Source of the DNA: Marmoricola sp.
GTDB lineage: Bacteria; Actinomycetota; Actinomycetes; Propionibacteriales; Nocardioidaceae
Length of the DNA: 21,979 nucleotides
Assembly (NCBI GenBank): GCA_030151765.1
Contig: JASLCW010000182.1
Coordinates: 1-21,979 of the forward strand
Reading direction: 5' to 3'
Part shown: positions 8,065 through 14,011 of the stretch, one piece after another
How the letters are laid out: each line of letters opens with the position of its first letter
How positions within the stretch are numbered: the first letter of the stretch is position 1
Program-made: the position numbers and the translations under genes
The notes under the pieces: generated by a model
Seen by the model: only the letters and a program-made list of their open reading frames with translations
Database searches by the model: none
What the model was told of the DNA's origin: nothing

Positions 8065-9408
8065 ATGGACGACAACACCGGCGAGCCGGGCAACACCCCG
8101 GAACCCGAGGGCACCAATCCCTTCAAGGGCACCCCCTTCGAGCAGCTCTTCGGTGCCGGCGGCCTCGCGGGGTCCAATTTCGACCTGTCGGGCGTCGACC
8201 TCGCAGCGATCATGGGCCAGTTCCAGGCGATGATGGTCCCCTACGACGGGCCGGTGAACTGGACCCTGGCGACCGACATCGCGCGTCGTACGGCGGCGCA
8301 GCAGCCCGATCCGAGCGCCGATCAGGGCGTGCAGGGCCGGGTCGCCGATGCCTTCCGGCTCGCCGACCACTGGCTCGACGCCGTCACGGTGCTGCCCTCC
8401 GGTGTCACGCGTTCGGCCGCCTGGAGCCGGGCGGAGTGGATCGAGCAGACCACGGACGTCTGGCGCCGCCTCGTCGAGCCGGTCGCCGAGCACGTCGTCG
8501 GGGCCATGTCCCAGGCCCTCCCCGAGGAGGCGCGGACGATGGCGGGCCCACTGCTCGGGATGCTCGGCAAGGCCGGTGGCGCCATGTTCGGCAGCCAGGT
8601 CGGGCAGGCACTCGGTGAGCTGTCGACCGAGGTGCTCACCGGTTCCGACATCGGACTCCCCCTCGGACCGGCCGGTGTCGCCGCGCTGGTGCCGCACAAC
8701 ATCGAGCAGTGGTCCGACGGCCTCGACGTGGCCGATCACGACGTCCTCCTCTACTTCGCGCTGCGTGAGGCGGCGCACCAGCGCCTCTTCGCCCACGTGC
8801 CCTGGCTGCGCCAGCACCTGATCTCCTCGGTCGAGGACTTCGGCCGCGGCGTCACCATCGACATCTCCGGCATCGGCGATGCCGTCGAGGGCCTCGACCC
8901 GACCGACCCGCAGGCGCTCCAGGAGGCGATGTCGAGCGGTCTCTTCGAGCCGAAGCACACCCCCGCACAGGAGGCGGCCCTCGTCCGGCTCGAGACGACG
9001 CTCGCGCTCGTCGAGGGCTGGGTTGACGAGGTCGTCGGCCAGGCCACCGTCACCAACATGCCGGTCGCCACCAAGCTGCACGAGCTGGTCCGCCGCCGGC
9101 GCGCCTCGGGCGGCCCCGCCGAGCAGACCTTCGGCGCGCTGGTCGGCCTGGAGCTGCGCCCGCGCCGGCTGCGTGACGCGGCGACGCTCTGGGGCTCGCT
9201 CCGGGACCGCCACGGTGCCGAGGGACGCGACGCGGTCTGGGCACACCCCGACCTGCTTCCGACGGCCGCGGATCTCGACGACCCGCTGGGCTTCCGCGAA
9301 GACCTCAGCGTGCCCAACGAGCTGAGCGAGGCCGAGTTCGACGCGGAGCTCAACAAGCTGCTCGAGGGCGGTCCCGGCGAACCCGGCGGCGCCGAGTCCG
9401 GCGAGTGA
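8065..9408 (+). CDS. Zincin-like (DUF2342-type) putative hydrolase
   Basis: This encodes 447 residues. The ATG at 8065 was chosen because the upstream in-frame sequence is low-complexity and carries a -10-like box. A disordered Gly/Pro/Asn N-terminus leads to 'NPFKGTPFEQLF' and 'VDLAAIMGQFQAMM', then the family-typical 'PVNWTLATDIAR' and 'MLGKAGGAMFGSQVGQALGELSTEVLTGSDIGLPL'. The region aligned with the metalloprotease HExxH motif reads R-E-A-A-H (residues 234-238) in 'ALREAAHQRLF', so the first His is missing and zinc hydrolysis is uncertain. The family was named from its zincin-like fold and is widespread in actinobacteria; its substrate is unknown. The NUDIX gene overlaps its stop (GTGA). 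It diverges from the PDZ/UPF0182 operon. Confidence 0.88.
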   Translation: MDDNTGEPGNTPEPEGTNPFKGTPFEQLFGAGGLAGSNFDLSGVDLAAIMGQFQAMMVPYDGPVNWTLATDIARRTAAQQPDPSADQGVQGRVADAFRLADHWLDAVTVLPSGVTRSAAWSRAEWIEQTTDVWRRLVEPVAEHVVGAMSQALPEEARTMAGPLLGMLGKAGGAMFGSQVGQALGELSTEVLTGSDIGLPLGPAGVAALVPHNIEQWSDGLDVADHDVLLYFALREAAHQRLFAHVPWLRQHLISSVEDFGRGVTIDISGIGDAVEGLDPTDPQALQEAMSSGLFEPKHTPAQEAALVRLETTLALVEGWVDEVVGQATVTNMPVATKLHELVRRRRASGGPAEQTFGALVGLELRPRRLRDAATLWGSLRDRHGAEGRDAVWAHPDLLPTAADLDDPLGFREDLSVPNELSEAEFDAELNKLLEGGPGEPGGAESGE

Positions 9409-9968
9409 CACTGCACGCCGCGGCGCTCGAGGCGCTCCGCGACTGGACGCCGCCCGATGCCGGGCAGACCCGTCTTCGCGACGAGTACGTCGAGCACCTT
9501 GCGGGCCACGCCGATGCCTGCACGAAGGCCTGCGCCCCCGCACACCTGACCGCCGGCACGCTGGTGCTGAGCAGCGACGGCACCCAGGTGCTGCTCAACC
9601 TGCACCGCAAGGCCGAGTGCTGGTTCGCCTTCGGCGGTCACCTCGAGGAGGGCGATGCCTCGCTGGCCGATGCGGCCCTGCGTGAGGCGACCGAGGAGTC
9701 CGGCATCCCCGGCCTGGTCGTCGATCCGGTGCCGGTGCACCTGTCGAAGCACTCGGTCGACTTCTGCCGGGTCGACGATGTCCCTCGCGGCATCATCTGG
9801 CACCACGACGTCCGGCACCTCGCCGTCGTACCGGCGGGGACCGACCCGGTGGTCAGCGACGAGTCCCTCGACATCCGCTGGTTCCCGGTCGACGACGTAC
9901 CCACGGACGAGCAGGACATGCTCGACCTGATCCGGCTGTCCCGGGAGCGCCTCGGCGCTATTCGCTGA
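9405..9968 (+). CDS. NUDIX hydrolase
   Basis: This 187-residue protein has a GTG start at 9405 that overlaps the previous stop (GTGA). The Nudix box is at residues 78-101, 'GHLEEGDASLADAALREATEESGI'-like, with the key REATEESG (R93, E94, E97, E98, G100). The first conserved acid is Asp84 and the loop is one residue longer than the classical GX5EX7REUXEEXGU. This form is common in actinobacterial Nudix proteins. The N-terminal ~50 residues carry no motif I recognise. It should hydrolyse a nucleoside diphosphate linked to some group X, but the substrate cannot be read from sequence. Its last 11 bases overlap the 3' end of the opposite-strand YgjP-like gene. Confidence 0.9.
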   Translation: MTLHAAALEALRDWTPPDAGQTRLRDEYVEHLAGHADACTKACAPAHLTAGTLVLSSDGTQVLLNLHRKAECWFAFGGHLEEGDASLADAALREATEESGIPGLVVDPVPVHLSKHSVDFCRVDDVPRGIIWHHDVRHLAVVPAGTDPVVSDESLDIRWFPVDDVPTDEQDMLDLIRLSRERLGAIR

Positions 9969-10494
9969 GGTCGTCGGCGAGCTCGAGGCCCGCGGTCGCG
10001 GCGACGCCCTCGAGATAGCCCTTGGCCCGTTCGGCCTTGGGATAGCGCTCGACCCAGGCCCAGAAGCGCGGGCTGTGGTTGGCCTCGATCAGGTGCGCCA
10101 GCTCGTGCAGCAGCACGTAGTCGACGACCCAGTCGGGCATCCCCTGCAGCCGCTCCGACATCCGGATCGCGCCCGTCGAGGAGGTGCAGGAGGCCCAGCG
10201 GCTGGTCATGTTGGCCACCCAGCGCACCGAGGTCGGTCGCACCGAGTCGTCGAGATAGGCCGCCGTCAGCCGTTCCGCCCGACGCATCAGGGCGGCATCG
10301 GTGGATCCCCGTTTGGTACGGCGCTCGGAGCGCTCCAGCTGGGCGACCATCTTGTCCACCCACTCGGCCTCCTCGGCGCGGGTGAGCCGGTCCGGGATCA
10401 GCACGATCACCTTGCCCTCGCTCCGGTAGGCGGAGATCGTGCGGGTACGGCGCCGGGAGCGGCGTACCTCCACCTCGGGCCGGGCTGCAGTCAT
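9958..10494 (-). CDS. YgjP-like (DUF45) zinc metallopeptidase
   Basis: This encodes 178 residues. I placed the start at the ATG at 10494 because the residues after it ('EVEVRRSRRRTRTISAYRSEGKVIVLIP') are the usual beginning of the YgjP/DUF45 fold, and a -10-like TAGCGT lies 7 bases upstream. An in-frame extension to 10548 would run into the inverted repeat. The zinc site is clear: HELAH at 130-134 and a third His in 'ANHSPRFWAWV' (His140), the arrangement seen in this SprT-like group. 'TSRWASCTSSTGAIRMS' is the conserved strand before the helix. The biological role is unknown; YgjP proteins are cytoplasmic and often found near restriction or DNA-processing genes. Single gene, convergent with NUDIX. 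Confidence 0.88.
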   Translation of the reverse strand: MTAARPEVEVRRSRRRTRTISAYRSEGKVIVLIPDRLTRAEEAEWVDKMVAQLERSERRTKRGSTDAALMRRAERLTAAYLDDSVRPTSVRWVANMTSRWASCTSSTGAIRMSERLQGMPDWVVDYVLLHELAHLIEANHSPRFWAWVERYPKAERAKGYLEGVAATAGLELADDLSE

Positions 10495-10501
10495 GAGCCA
10501 G

Positions 10502-10507
10502 ACGCTA
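10502..10507 (-). promoter_or_regulatory. Likely -10 element of a leaderless transcript (YgjP-like gene)
   Basis: On the minus strand TAGCGT is followed by exactly 7 bases and the ATG at 10494, with no Shine-Dalgarno between. Confidence 0.5.
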
Positions 10508-10536
10508 TCCGGCGATGCCGACACATCCGCCTTGGA

Positions 10537-10603
10537 GGGATAGTCCACGACGTTTCCGGGGTAAAACCGGCCCGGAAGGCCCGATTTCGTCGTGGACTAT
10601 CCC
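10537..10603 (-). terminator. Large nested inverted repeat between the PHP and YgjP-like genes
   Basis: The arms gggatagtccacgacg (10537-10552) and cgtcgtggactatccc (10588-10603) are perfect 16-bp complements. Inside lies a second stem, ttccggg (10554-10560) with cccggaa (10571-10577). It begins just after the PHP gene's stop (10605-10607), so termination is the simplest role, but no T-run follows on the minus strand. Confidence 0.55.
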
Positions 10604-10604
10604 G

Positions 10605-11663
10605 TCAGGCCGGCCGGGCCCAGGCGAGCAGCCGCTCCAGCGGCCAGGTGTTGACGATCCGGTCGGGGTCGAGGCCGAGCTCCTCGGCCCGCGCGCAGCC
10701 GTGGATCTGGAAGTCGAGCTGGCCCGGGGCATGGGCGTCGGAGTCGATCGAGAAGAGGCACCCGATGTCGATGGCCATCTGGAGCAGCTTGGTGGGCGGA
10801 TCGCGCCGCTCGGGGCGGGCATTGATCTCCACCGCGGTGCCGGTCTCGGCGCAGGCCTCGAAGACCGCGCGGGCGTCGAAGTCGGACTCGCCACGCTTGC
10901 CTCGATTGCCGGTCACCAGCCGACCGGTGCAGTGCCCGAGCACATTGGCATAAGGATTGTGTACGGCGGCCACCATCCGCCGCGTCATCGCGGCCCGGTC
11001 CATCTTCAGCTTGGAGTGCACCGAGGCGACGCGTACGTCGAGCTGGGCCAGCATCTTCTCCGTCTGGTCCAGCGAGCCGTCGTCCAGGATGTCGACCTCG
11101 ATGCCGCGCAGCAGCCGGAAGCCTCCTCCGAGGTGCTCGTTGACCGCGTCGACGACCTCGAGCTGCCGGGCCAGCCGTTCGGCGGAGAGCCCGTGGGCCA
11201 CGGTCAGCCGCGGCGAGTGGTCGGTGAGCACGAGGTAGTCGTGACCCAGCTCCATCGCGGTGAAGGCCATCTCCTCGATCGGCGAACCGCCGTCCGACCA
11301 ATCGCTGTGCGAGTGCAGGTCGCCACGCAGCGCCGTACGGATCGTCGTACCGCCGTCGACGAGAGGGCCGCCGGTCTCCCTCTCCAGCGTGGCCAGCCGC
11401 TCGGGGACCTCACCGCGGCAGGCGGCCTCGATCACCTCGGCCGTCGACGCGCCGATCCCGGGCAGGTCGCGGAGGCTGCCAGCTGCGACCCGGTCGGCGA
11501 GCTCCCCGGGGTCGATCGGCAGGATCGTCGCCGCCGCGCTCCGGAAGGCCTTGACCTTGTAGGTCTCGGCACGGGACCGCTCGAGGAGGAAGGCGATCCT
11601 GCGCAGGGCCGCCACGGGCCCCAATACGGGGTCCGGAACACGCTCCGATCCACTGTGATCCAC
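10605..11663 (-). CDS. PHP-domain phosphoesterase with PolX-type helix-hairpin-helix N-terminus
   Basis: This encodes 352 residues from the GTG at 11663, chosen because AGAGGGAGA stands 6 bases upstream; a GTG at 11684 is in frame but has no ribosome-binding site. Residues ~17-95 resemble the N-terminal domain of family X DNA polymerases, including the HhH loop 'DLPGIGASTAEVIE' (67-80). The polymerase palm is absent. The PHP domain follows with all expected metal ligands: HSH in 'DLHSHSDWSDG' (117, 119), 'LTDH' (146-149), Glu189 in 'GIEVDIL', His216, His244 in 'GHCTGR' and Asp/His in 'DSDAH' (309-311). It is therefore likely a metal-dependent phosphoesterase or 3' exonuclease in DNA repair. 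The promoter contains DnaA-box-like repeats. Confidence 0.88.
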   Translation of the reverse strand: MDHSGSERVPDPVLGPVAALRRIAFLLERSRAETYKVKAFRSAAATILPIDPGELADRVAAGSLRDLPGIGASTAEVIEAACRGEVPERLATLERETGGPLVDGGTTIRTALRGDLHSHSDWSDGGSPIEEMAFTAMELGHDYLVLTDHSPRLTVAHGLSAERLARQLEVVDAVNEHLGGGFRLLRGIEVDILDDGSLDQTEKMLAQLDVRVASVHSKLKMDRAAMTRRMVAAVHNPYANVLGHCTGRLVTGNRGKRGESDFDARAVFEACAETGTAVEINARPERRDPPTKLLQMAIDIGCLFSIDSDAHAPGQLDFQIHGCARAEELGLDPDRIVNTWPLERLLAWARPA

Positions 11664-11696
11664 AGCACATCTCCCTCTCTCCACACAACATCCACA

Positions 11697-11710
11697 ACGT
11701 TATCCACAGG
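11697..11710 (-). promoter_or_regulatory. DnaA box overlapping a -10-like sequence, upstream of the PHP gene
   Basis: CCTGTGGATAACGT on the minus strand contains a perfect DnaA box (TTATCCACA on the plus strand, 11700-11708) fused to TAACGT. Related sites are near: TGATCCACA (one mismatch, plus strand 11656-11664) and ACATCCACA (two mismatches, 11688-11696). The same 14-mer recurs at 13194-13207. TAACGT is suitably placed, ~33 bases ahead of the GTG at 11663. Confidence 0.55.
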
Positions 11711-11777
11711 GAGTGGAGAAGCCGTTCACGGATCCGGTTGACCGGCGCTCCCGCACTCCCCTAGGTTGAGCGTCATT

Positions 11778-11850
11778 GAGGCCCTCGACAACCTCGACGC
11801 CGCGTTCGCAAGGGGAAGGCAAACGCAGTGTTGGGAGCGTCGAGGGCCTC
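11778..11850 (-). terminator. Hairpin after the crotonase-fold gene
   Basis: The arms gaggccctcgac (11778-11789) and gtcgagggcctc (11839-11850) are perfect 12-bp complements, with smaller internal pairings such as gcgtt (11803-11807) with aacgc (11822-11826). It starts 13 bases after the stop of the minus-strand gene. Confidence 0.6.
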
Positions 11851-11863
11851 GTACTTTCCCCGG

Positions 11864-12667
11864 TCACTTCCCCCGGAAGACCGCGGGCCGCTTCTCCCGC
11901 GCGGCGGCGATGCCTTCCTGCAGGTCCGCGGTGGCCAGCGTGACCGGCTGGGCGAAGGCCTCCCACTGGAGCGCCGCCTCGAAGCCTGCGTGGCCCTCGC
12001 GCAGGGCCACCTTCGTGTAGCGACTCGGGATCGGCGCGGTGGCCGCGATCCCGGCGGCGATCGCCGCCACCTCGGTGATGAAGACATCGTCGGCGAAGAC
12101 CTGCGAGACCAGTCCCAGGCGCAGCGCCTCGTCGGAGTCGACCATGCGACCGGTGAGGAGCAGTTCCCGGGCGGCGGCCGGGCCGATCACGTCGGGAAGC
12201 AGGTGGGTGGCGGCCATGCCCGGATGCATCCCGAGCTTCACGAAGGGGACGCTCATCCGGGCGCTGGCGGCGCCGTACCGGATGTCGCAGGCGAGCGCCA
12301 CGCACAGTCCCGCTCCCACCGCGGGCCCGTTGATCGCGGCGATCGTGGGGATCTCCAGTCGCCGGATGCTGAGCCAGTCGCGATAGAAGCCGAGCATCCG
12401 GTTGCGCAGGTGGTCGACGCTGGCATCGGGTTCCGAGGCGATCCAGGACGTGTTGCCGCCGCTGGTGAAGGCGCTGCCGGCACCGGTCACGACCAGGACC
12501 CGCGCGTCCCGGTCGGCAGCGACCGCGTCGATGGCCCGCACCCACGACGCGGTCATCTCGTCGGACATGACATTGCGCCGATCCGGGTCGTCGAGAGTCA
12601 GTACGACGACCCCTTCCGCCGGTCGCTCGAGGCGCAGATGAGTGAGTTCGGGGTCGCGGTCAGCCAT
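11864..12667 (-). CDS. Enoyl-CoA hydratase/isomerase (crotonase) family protein
   Basis: This encodes 267 residues from the ATG at 12667; an in-frame ATG at 12700 adds 11 residues but lies upstream of a -10-like TAGCCT. The crotonase fold is clear: 'VVLTLDDPDRRNVMSDEM' near the start, an oxyanion-hole loop 'AFTSGGN' (67-72), 'AAINGPAVGAGLCVALACDIRYG' (~110-132), 'KLGMHPGMAATHLLPDVIG' and 'LLLTGRMVDSDEALRLGLVSQVF'. The two glutamates that catalyse hydration in classical enoyl-CoA hydratases correspond to Cys122 and Phe142 here, so hydratase activity is doubtful although acyl-CoA binding is likely. A subgroup with 'VPF.KLGLHPGM' is known in actinobacteria, so this is probably not a random loss. 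Single gene. Confidence 0.87.
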   Translation of the reverse strand: MADRDPELTHLRLERPAEGVVVLTLDDPDRRNVMSDEMTASWVRAIDAVAADRDARVLVVTGAGSAFTSGGNTSWIASEPDASVDHLRNRMLGFYRDWLSIRRLEIPTIAAINGPAVGAGLCVALACDIRYGAASARMSVPFVKLGMHPGMAATHLLPDVIGPAAARELLLTGRMVDSDEALRLGLVSQVFADDVFITEVAAIAAGIAATAPIPSRYTKVALREGHAGFEAALQWEAFAQPVTLATADLQEGIAAAREKRPAVFRGK

Positions 12668-12674
12668 GGAGCCG

Positions 12675-12680
12675 AGGCTA
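12675..12680 (-). promoter_or_regulatory. Likely -10 element of a leaderless transcript (crotonase gene)
   Basis: TAGCCT on the minus strand is followed by 7 bases and the ATG at 12667, with no Shine-Dalgarno. This supports the shorter start. Confidence 0.5.
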
Positions 12681-12775
12681 CCGGGCCCGATTTCGGCCAT
12701 TTCGCGCCTAATATCAGGCGGCGGACACGCCCTCGAAAGTGCCCTCCCCTACGCGACTCCACGCCTGCGGTGGAC

Positions 12776-12781
12776 TAGTGT
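12776..12781 (+). promoter_or_regulatory. Possible -10 element of the DUF5679 gene
   Basis: TAGTGT lies 84 bases before the DUF5679 ATG. No convincing -35 accompanies it. The gene has a strong Shine-Dalgarno, so a normal 5' leader is expected here. Confidence 0.3.
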
Positions 12782-12865
12782 CGAAGACGGTCCAGACCCA
12801 TGGACCCCGGCGGGACACCAACCGATCCCCGCCGCGACGACCAAGCAACAACGAAGGAGGCCGTC

Positions 12866-13024
12866 ATGGCGGAGACCTGGAGCGGCGAGTTCTACTGCGT
12901 CAAGTGCAAGGAGAAGCGTCAGGCCGACGGCGAGGTCAAGGTCAACGACAAGGGCACCCGGATGGCCAAGGCCGTCTGCCCCGTCTGTGGCACGAACCTC
13001 AACCGGATCCTCGGCAAGGCCTGA
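12866..13024 (+). CDS. DUF5679 small zinc-ribbon protein
   Basis: This encodes 52 residues with ATG at 12866 and a strong AAGGAGG at 12854-12860. Two CxxC pairs (C11/C14 in 'FYCVKCKEK' and C38/C41 in 'VCPVCGTNL') should bind one zinc. Between them is a basic, polar stretch 'KRQADGEVKVNDKGTRMAKA'. This matches DUF5679, a short family common in actinobacteria and archaea, with no proven role; nucleic-acid binding or assistance at the ribosome is a guess. It is followed by a terminator hairpin, so it is probably transcribed alone. Confidence 0.88.
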   Translation: MAETWSGEFYCVKCKEKRQADGEVKVNDKGTRMAKAVCPVCGTNLNRILGKA

Positions 13025-13041
13025 TCCGGGCCCACAGCGTC

Positions 13042-13077
13042 GACAGCGGTGCCGCCCCTCGGGGCGGTGCCGCTGTC
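13042..13077 (+). terminator. Terminator hairpin of the DUF5679 gene
   Basis: The arms gacagcggtgccgcccc (13042-13058) and ggggcggtgccgctgtc (13061-13077) pair over 15 of 17 positions with a 2-nt loop. It lies 17 bases after the stop, and a short TTT follows. Confidence 0.7.
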
Positions 13078-13115
13078 TGCCGTTTCGGGGAGCTACGGCT
13101 CGGTTTGCGGACCCT

Positions 13116-13138
13116 CGGGGTCACGAGCAGTGACCCCG
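13116..13138. repeat. Second hairpin in the 13025-13243 intergenic region
   Basis: cggggtcac (13116-13124) and gtgaccccg (13130-13138) form a perfect 9-bp stem with loop gagca. It comes after the main terminator, so its purpose is unclear. Confidence 0.5.
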
Positions 13139-13148
13139 CATGAAGCCT

Positions 13149-13190
13149 CCACCCCGGACACGGTCAGTCCTGGCGCCTCAGCCGGGGTGG
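13149..13190. repeat. Third inverted repeat in the same intergenic region
   Basis: ccaccccgg (13149-13157) and ccggggtgg (13182-13190) are perfect 9-bp complements separated by 24 bases. The repeat ends next to the DnaA-box 14-mer. Confidence 0.4.
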
Positions 13191-13193
13191 CGG

Positions 13194-13207
13194 CCTGTGG
13201 ATAACGT
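13194..13207 (+). promoter_or_regulatory. Second copy of the DnaA-box/TAACGT 14-mer
   Basis: CCTGTGGATAACGT is identical to the copy upstream of the PHP gene. It contains the DnaA box TGTGGATAA (13196-13204). It lies 36 bases before the E1-like gene's ATG. Confidence 0.5.
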
Positions 13208-13231
13208 CGGCGGCGCGGAGCGCAAGTTCTC

Positions 13232-13237
13232 TAACGT
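13232..13237 (+). promoter_or_regulatory. -10-like TAACGT just before the E1-like gene
   Basis: TAACGT is followed by cggggg and the ATG at 13244. TAACGTCGG also occurs exactly 30 bases upstream (13202-13210). Initiation here would give a leaderless or almost leaderless mRNA; alternatively the G-run acts as a weak ribosome-binding site. Confidence 0.45.
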
Positions 13238-13243
13238 CGGGGG

Positions 13244-14011
13244 ATGCCCGTCCACCGCAGCCGGATCCAGCCCGTCCTCGCCCCCGGCACCCGCATCGTC
13301 CGGCGCGGACGGGGAGCCTGGCAGGTGGGCATCGACCGGGGGCGGCGGGTGGTGTTTCCGGACCGGCCGGCGGTGCGCGACGAACTCGAGGGGATCCGCC
13401 TGGGTACGGCGGAGGCGGACCACGGCAGCGAGCTGAGTCGCACACTCGACCGCGCCGGACTGCTGGCCCGGCCGCGACGCGTGCTCCGGGTCGTCGTACC
13501 GAGTCGGCCGGATGCCGAGCTGACCGCGCTGCTGGCGGGCCTCGGCGTACGCGTCGAGCGGGCCGCCAGGCCGAAGGTTCCCGGACTCCTGTTCGCCGCC
13601 GGCGAGCCGGACCGGGCGCTGCTGGACCCGTGGCTGCGCGAGGGCAGGAGTCACATCGTGGCGCGGATCGTCGACGGACGCATCGTGGTCGGTCCGTTGG
13701 TGGTGCCCGGCCGCACCGCGTGCCTGCGCTGCATCGACTGCCACCTCATCGACATCGAGCCGGAGCACTACGCCGTCCTGCATCGCTATGTGCACACGCC
13801 ACGCGAGGACGGCTACGGCGACCTGGCCCCGGCGCCGACCTGGCACCTCGCCGTGAGCTGGGCACTGCACGACCTGACCGCACACCTCGACGGCCGGACC
13901 CCGGTCACCCAGTCGTCGACCCTCTCCCTCGGCGAATCCGGCCTGGAGTGCACCACCTGGCACCGCCACCCCGAGTGCGCCTGTTCCTGGTCCGGCACAA
14001 TTGAGACATGA
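13244..14011 (+). CDS. E1-like (ThiF/cyclodehydratase-type) protein, TOMM leader-binding-like
   Basis: This encodes 255 residues. The C-terminal half resembles E1-like/TOMM 'precursor leader peptide-binding' proteins: 'VGPLVVPGRTACLRCIDCHLIDIEPEHYAVLHRY', with C160/C163, and 'WHRHPECACSW' with C245/C247, which together should bind a structural zinc. The N-terminal half ('RVLRVVVPSRPDAELTALLAGLGVRVE') is a short Rossmann-like remnant with no GxGxxG, so adenylation is unlikely. No YcaO gene or precursor peptide is nearby, so a thiazole/oxazole peptide pathway is not supported. Its TGA overlaps the ATG of the ABC1 kinase (ATGA). The equivalent mycobacterial gene is, from memory, Rv3196, also next to an ABC1 kinase. 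The role is probably tied to the kinase, but this is inference. Confidence 0.72.
   Translation: MPVHRSRIQPVLAPGTRIVRRGRGAWQVGIDRGRRVVFPDRPAVRDELEGIRLGTAEADHGSELSRTLDRAGLLARPRRVLRVVVPSRPDAELTALLAGLGVRVERAARPKVPGLLFAAGEPDRALLDPWLREGRSHIVARIVDGRIVVGPLVVPGRTACLRCIDCHLIDIEPEHYAVLHRYVHTPREDGYGDLAPAPTWHLAVSWALHDLTAHLDGRTPVTQSSTLSLGESGLECTTWHRHPECACSWSGTIET

Noticed and set aside
7921..9543. 540-residue minus-strand frame over the zincin gene
   Set aside because: It overlaps a clear plus-strand gene and is a composition artefact.
11641..11710. Replication origin suggested by the cluster of DnaA-box-like sequences
   Set aside because: There is no dnaA, dnaN, gyrB or parAB nearby, only one perfect box, and no AT-rich unwinding region. 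A promoter-linked role is more likely.
11766..12020. 84-residue plus-strand ORF after the PHP gene
   Set aside because: It covers the terminator hairpin and the 3' end of the crotonase gene in antisense, and its sequence has no protein-like features.
13996..14007. CACAAT 6 bases before the ABC1 kinase ATG as another leaderless promoter
   Set aside because: The ATG overlaps the upstream stop as ATGA, so translational coupling explains it; the hexamer departs from TANNNT.
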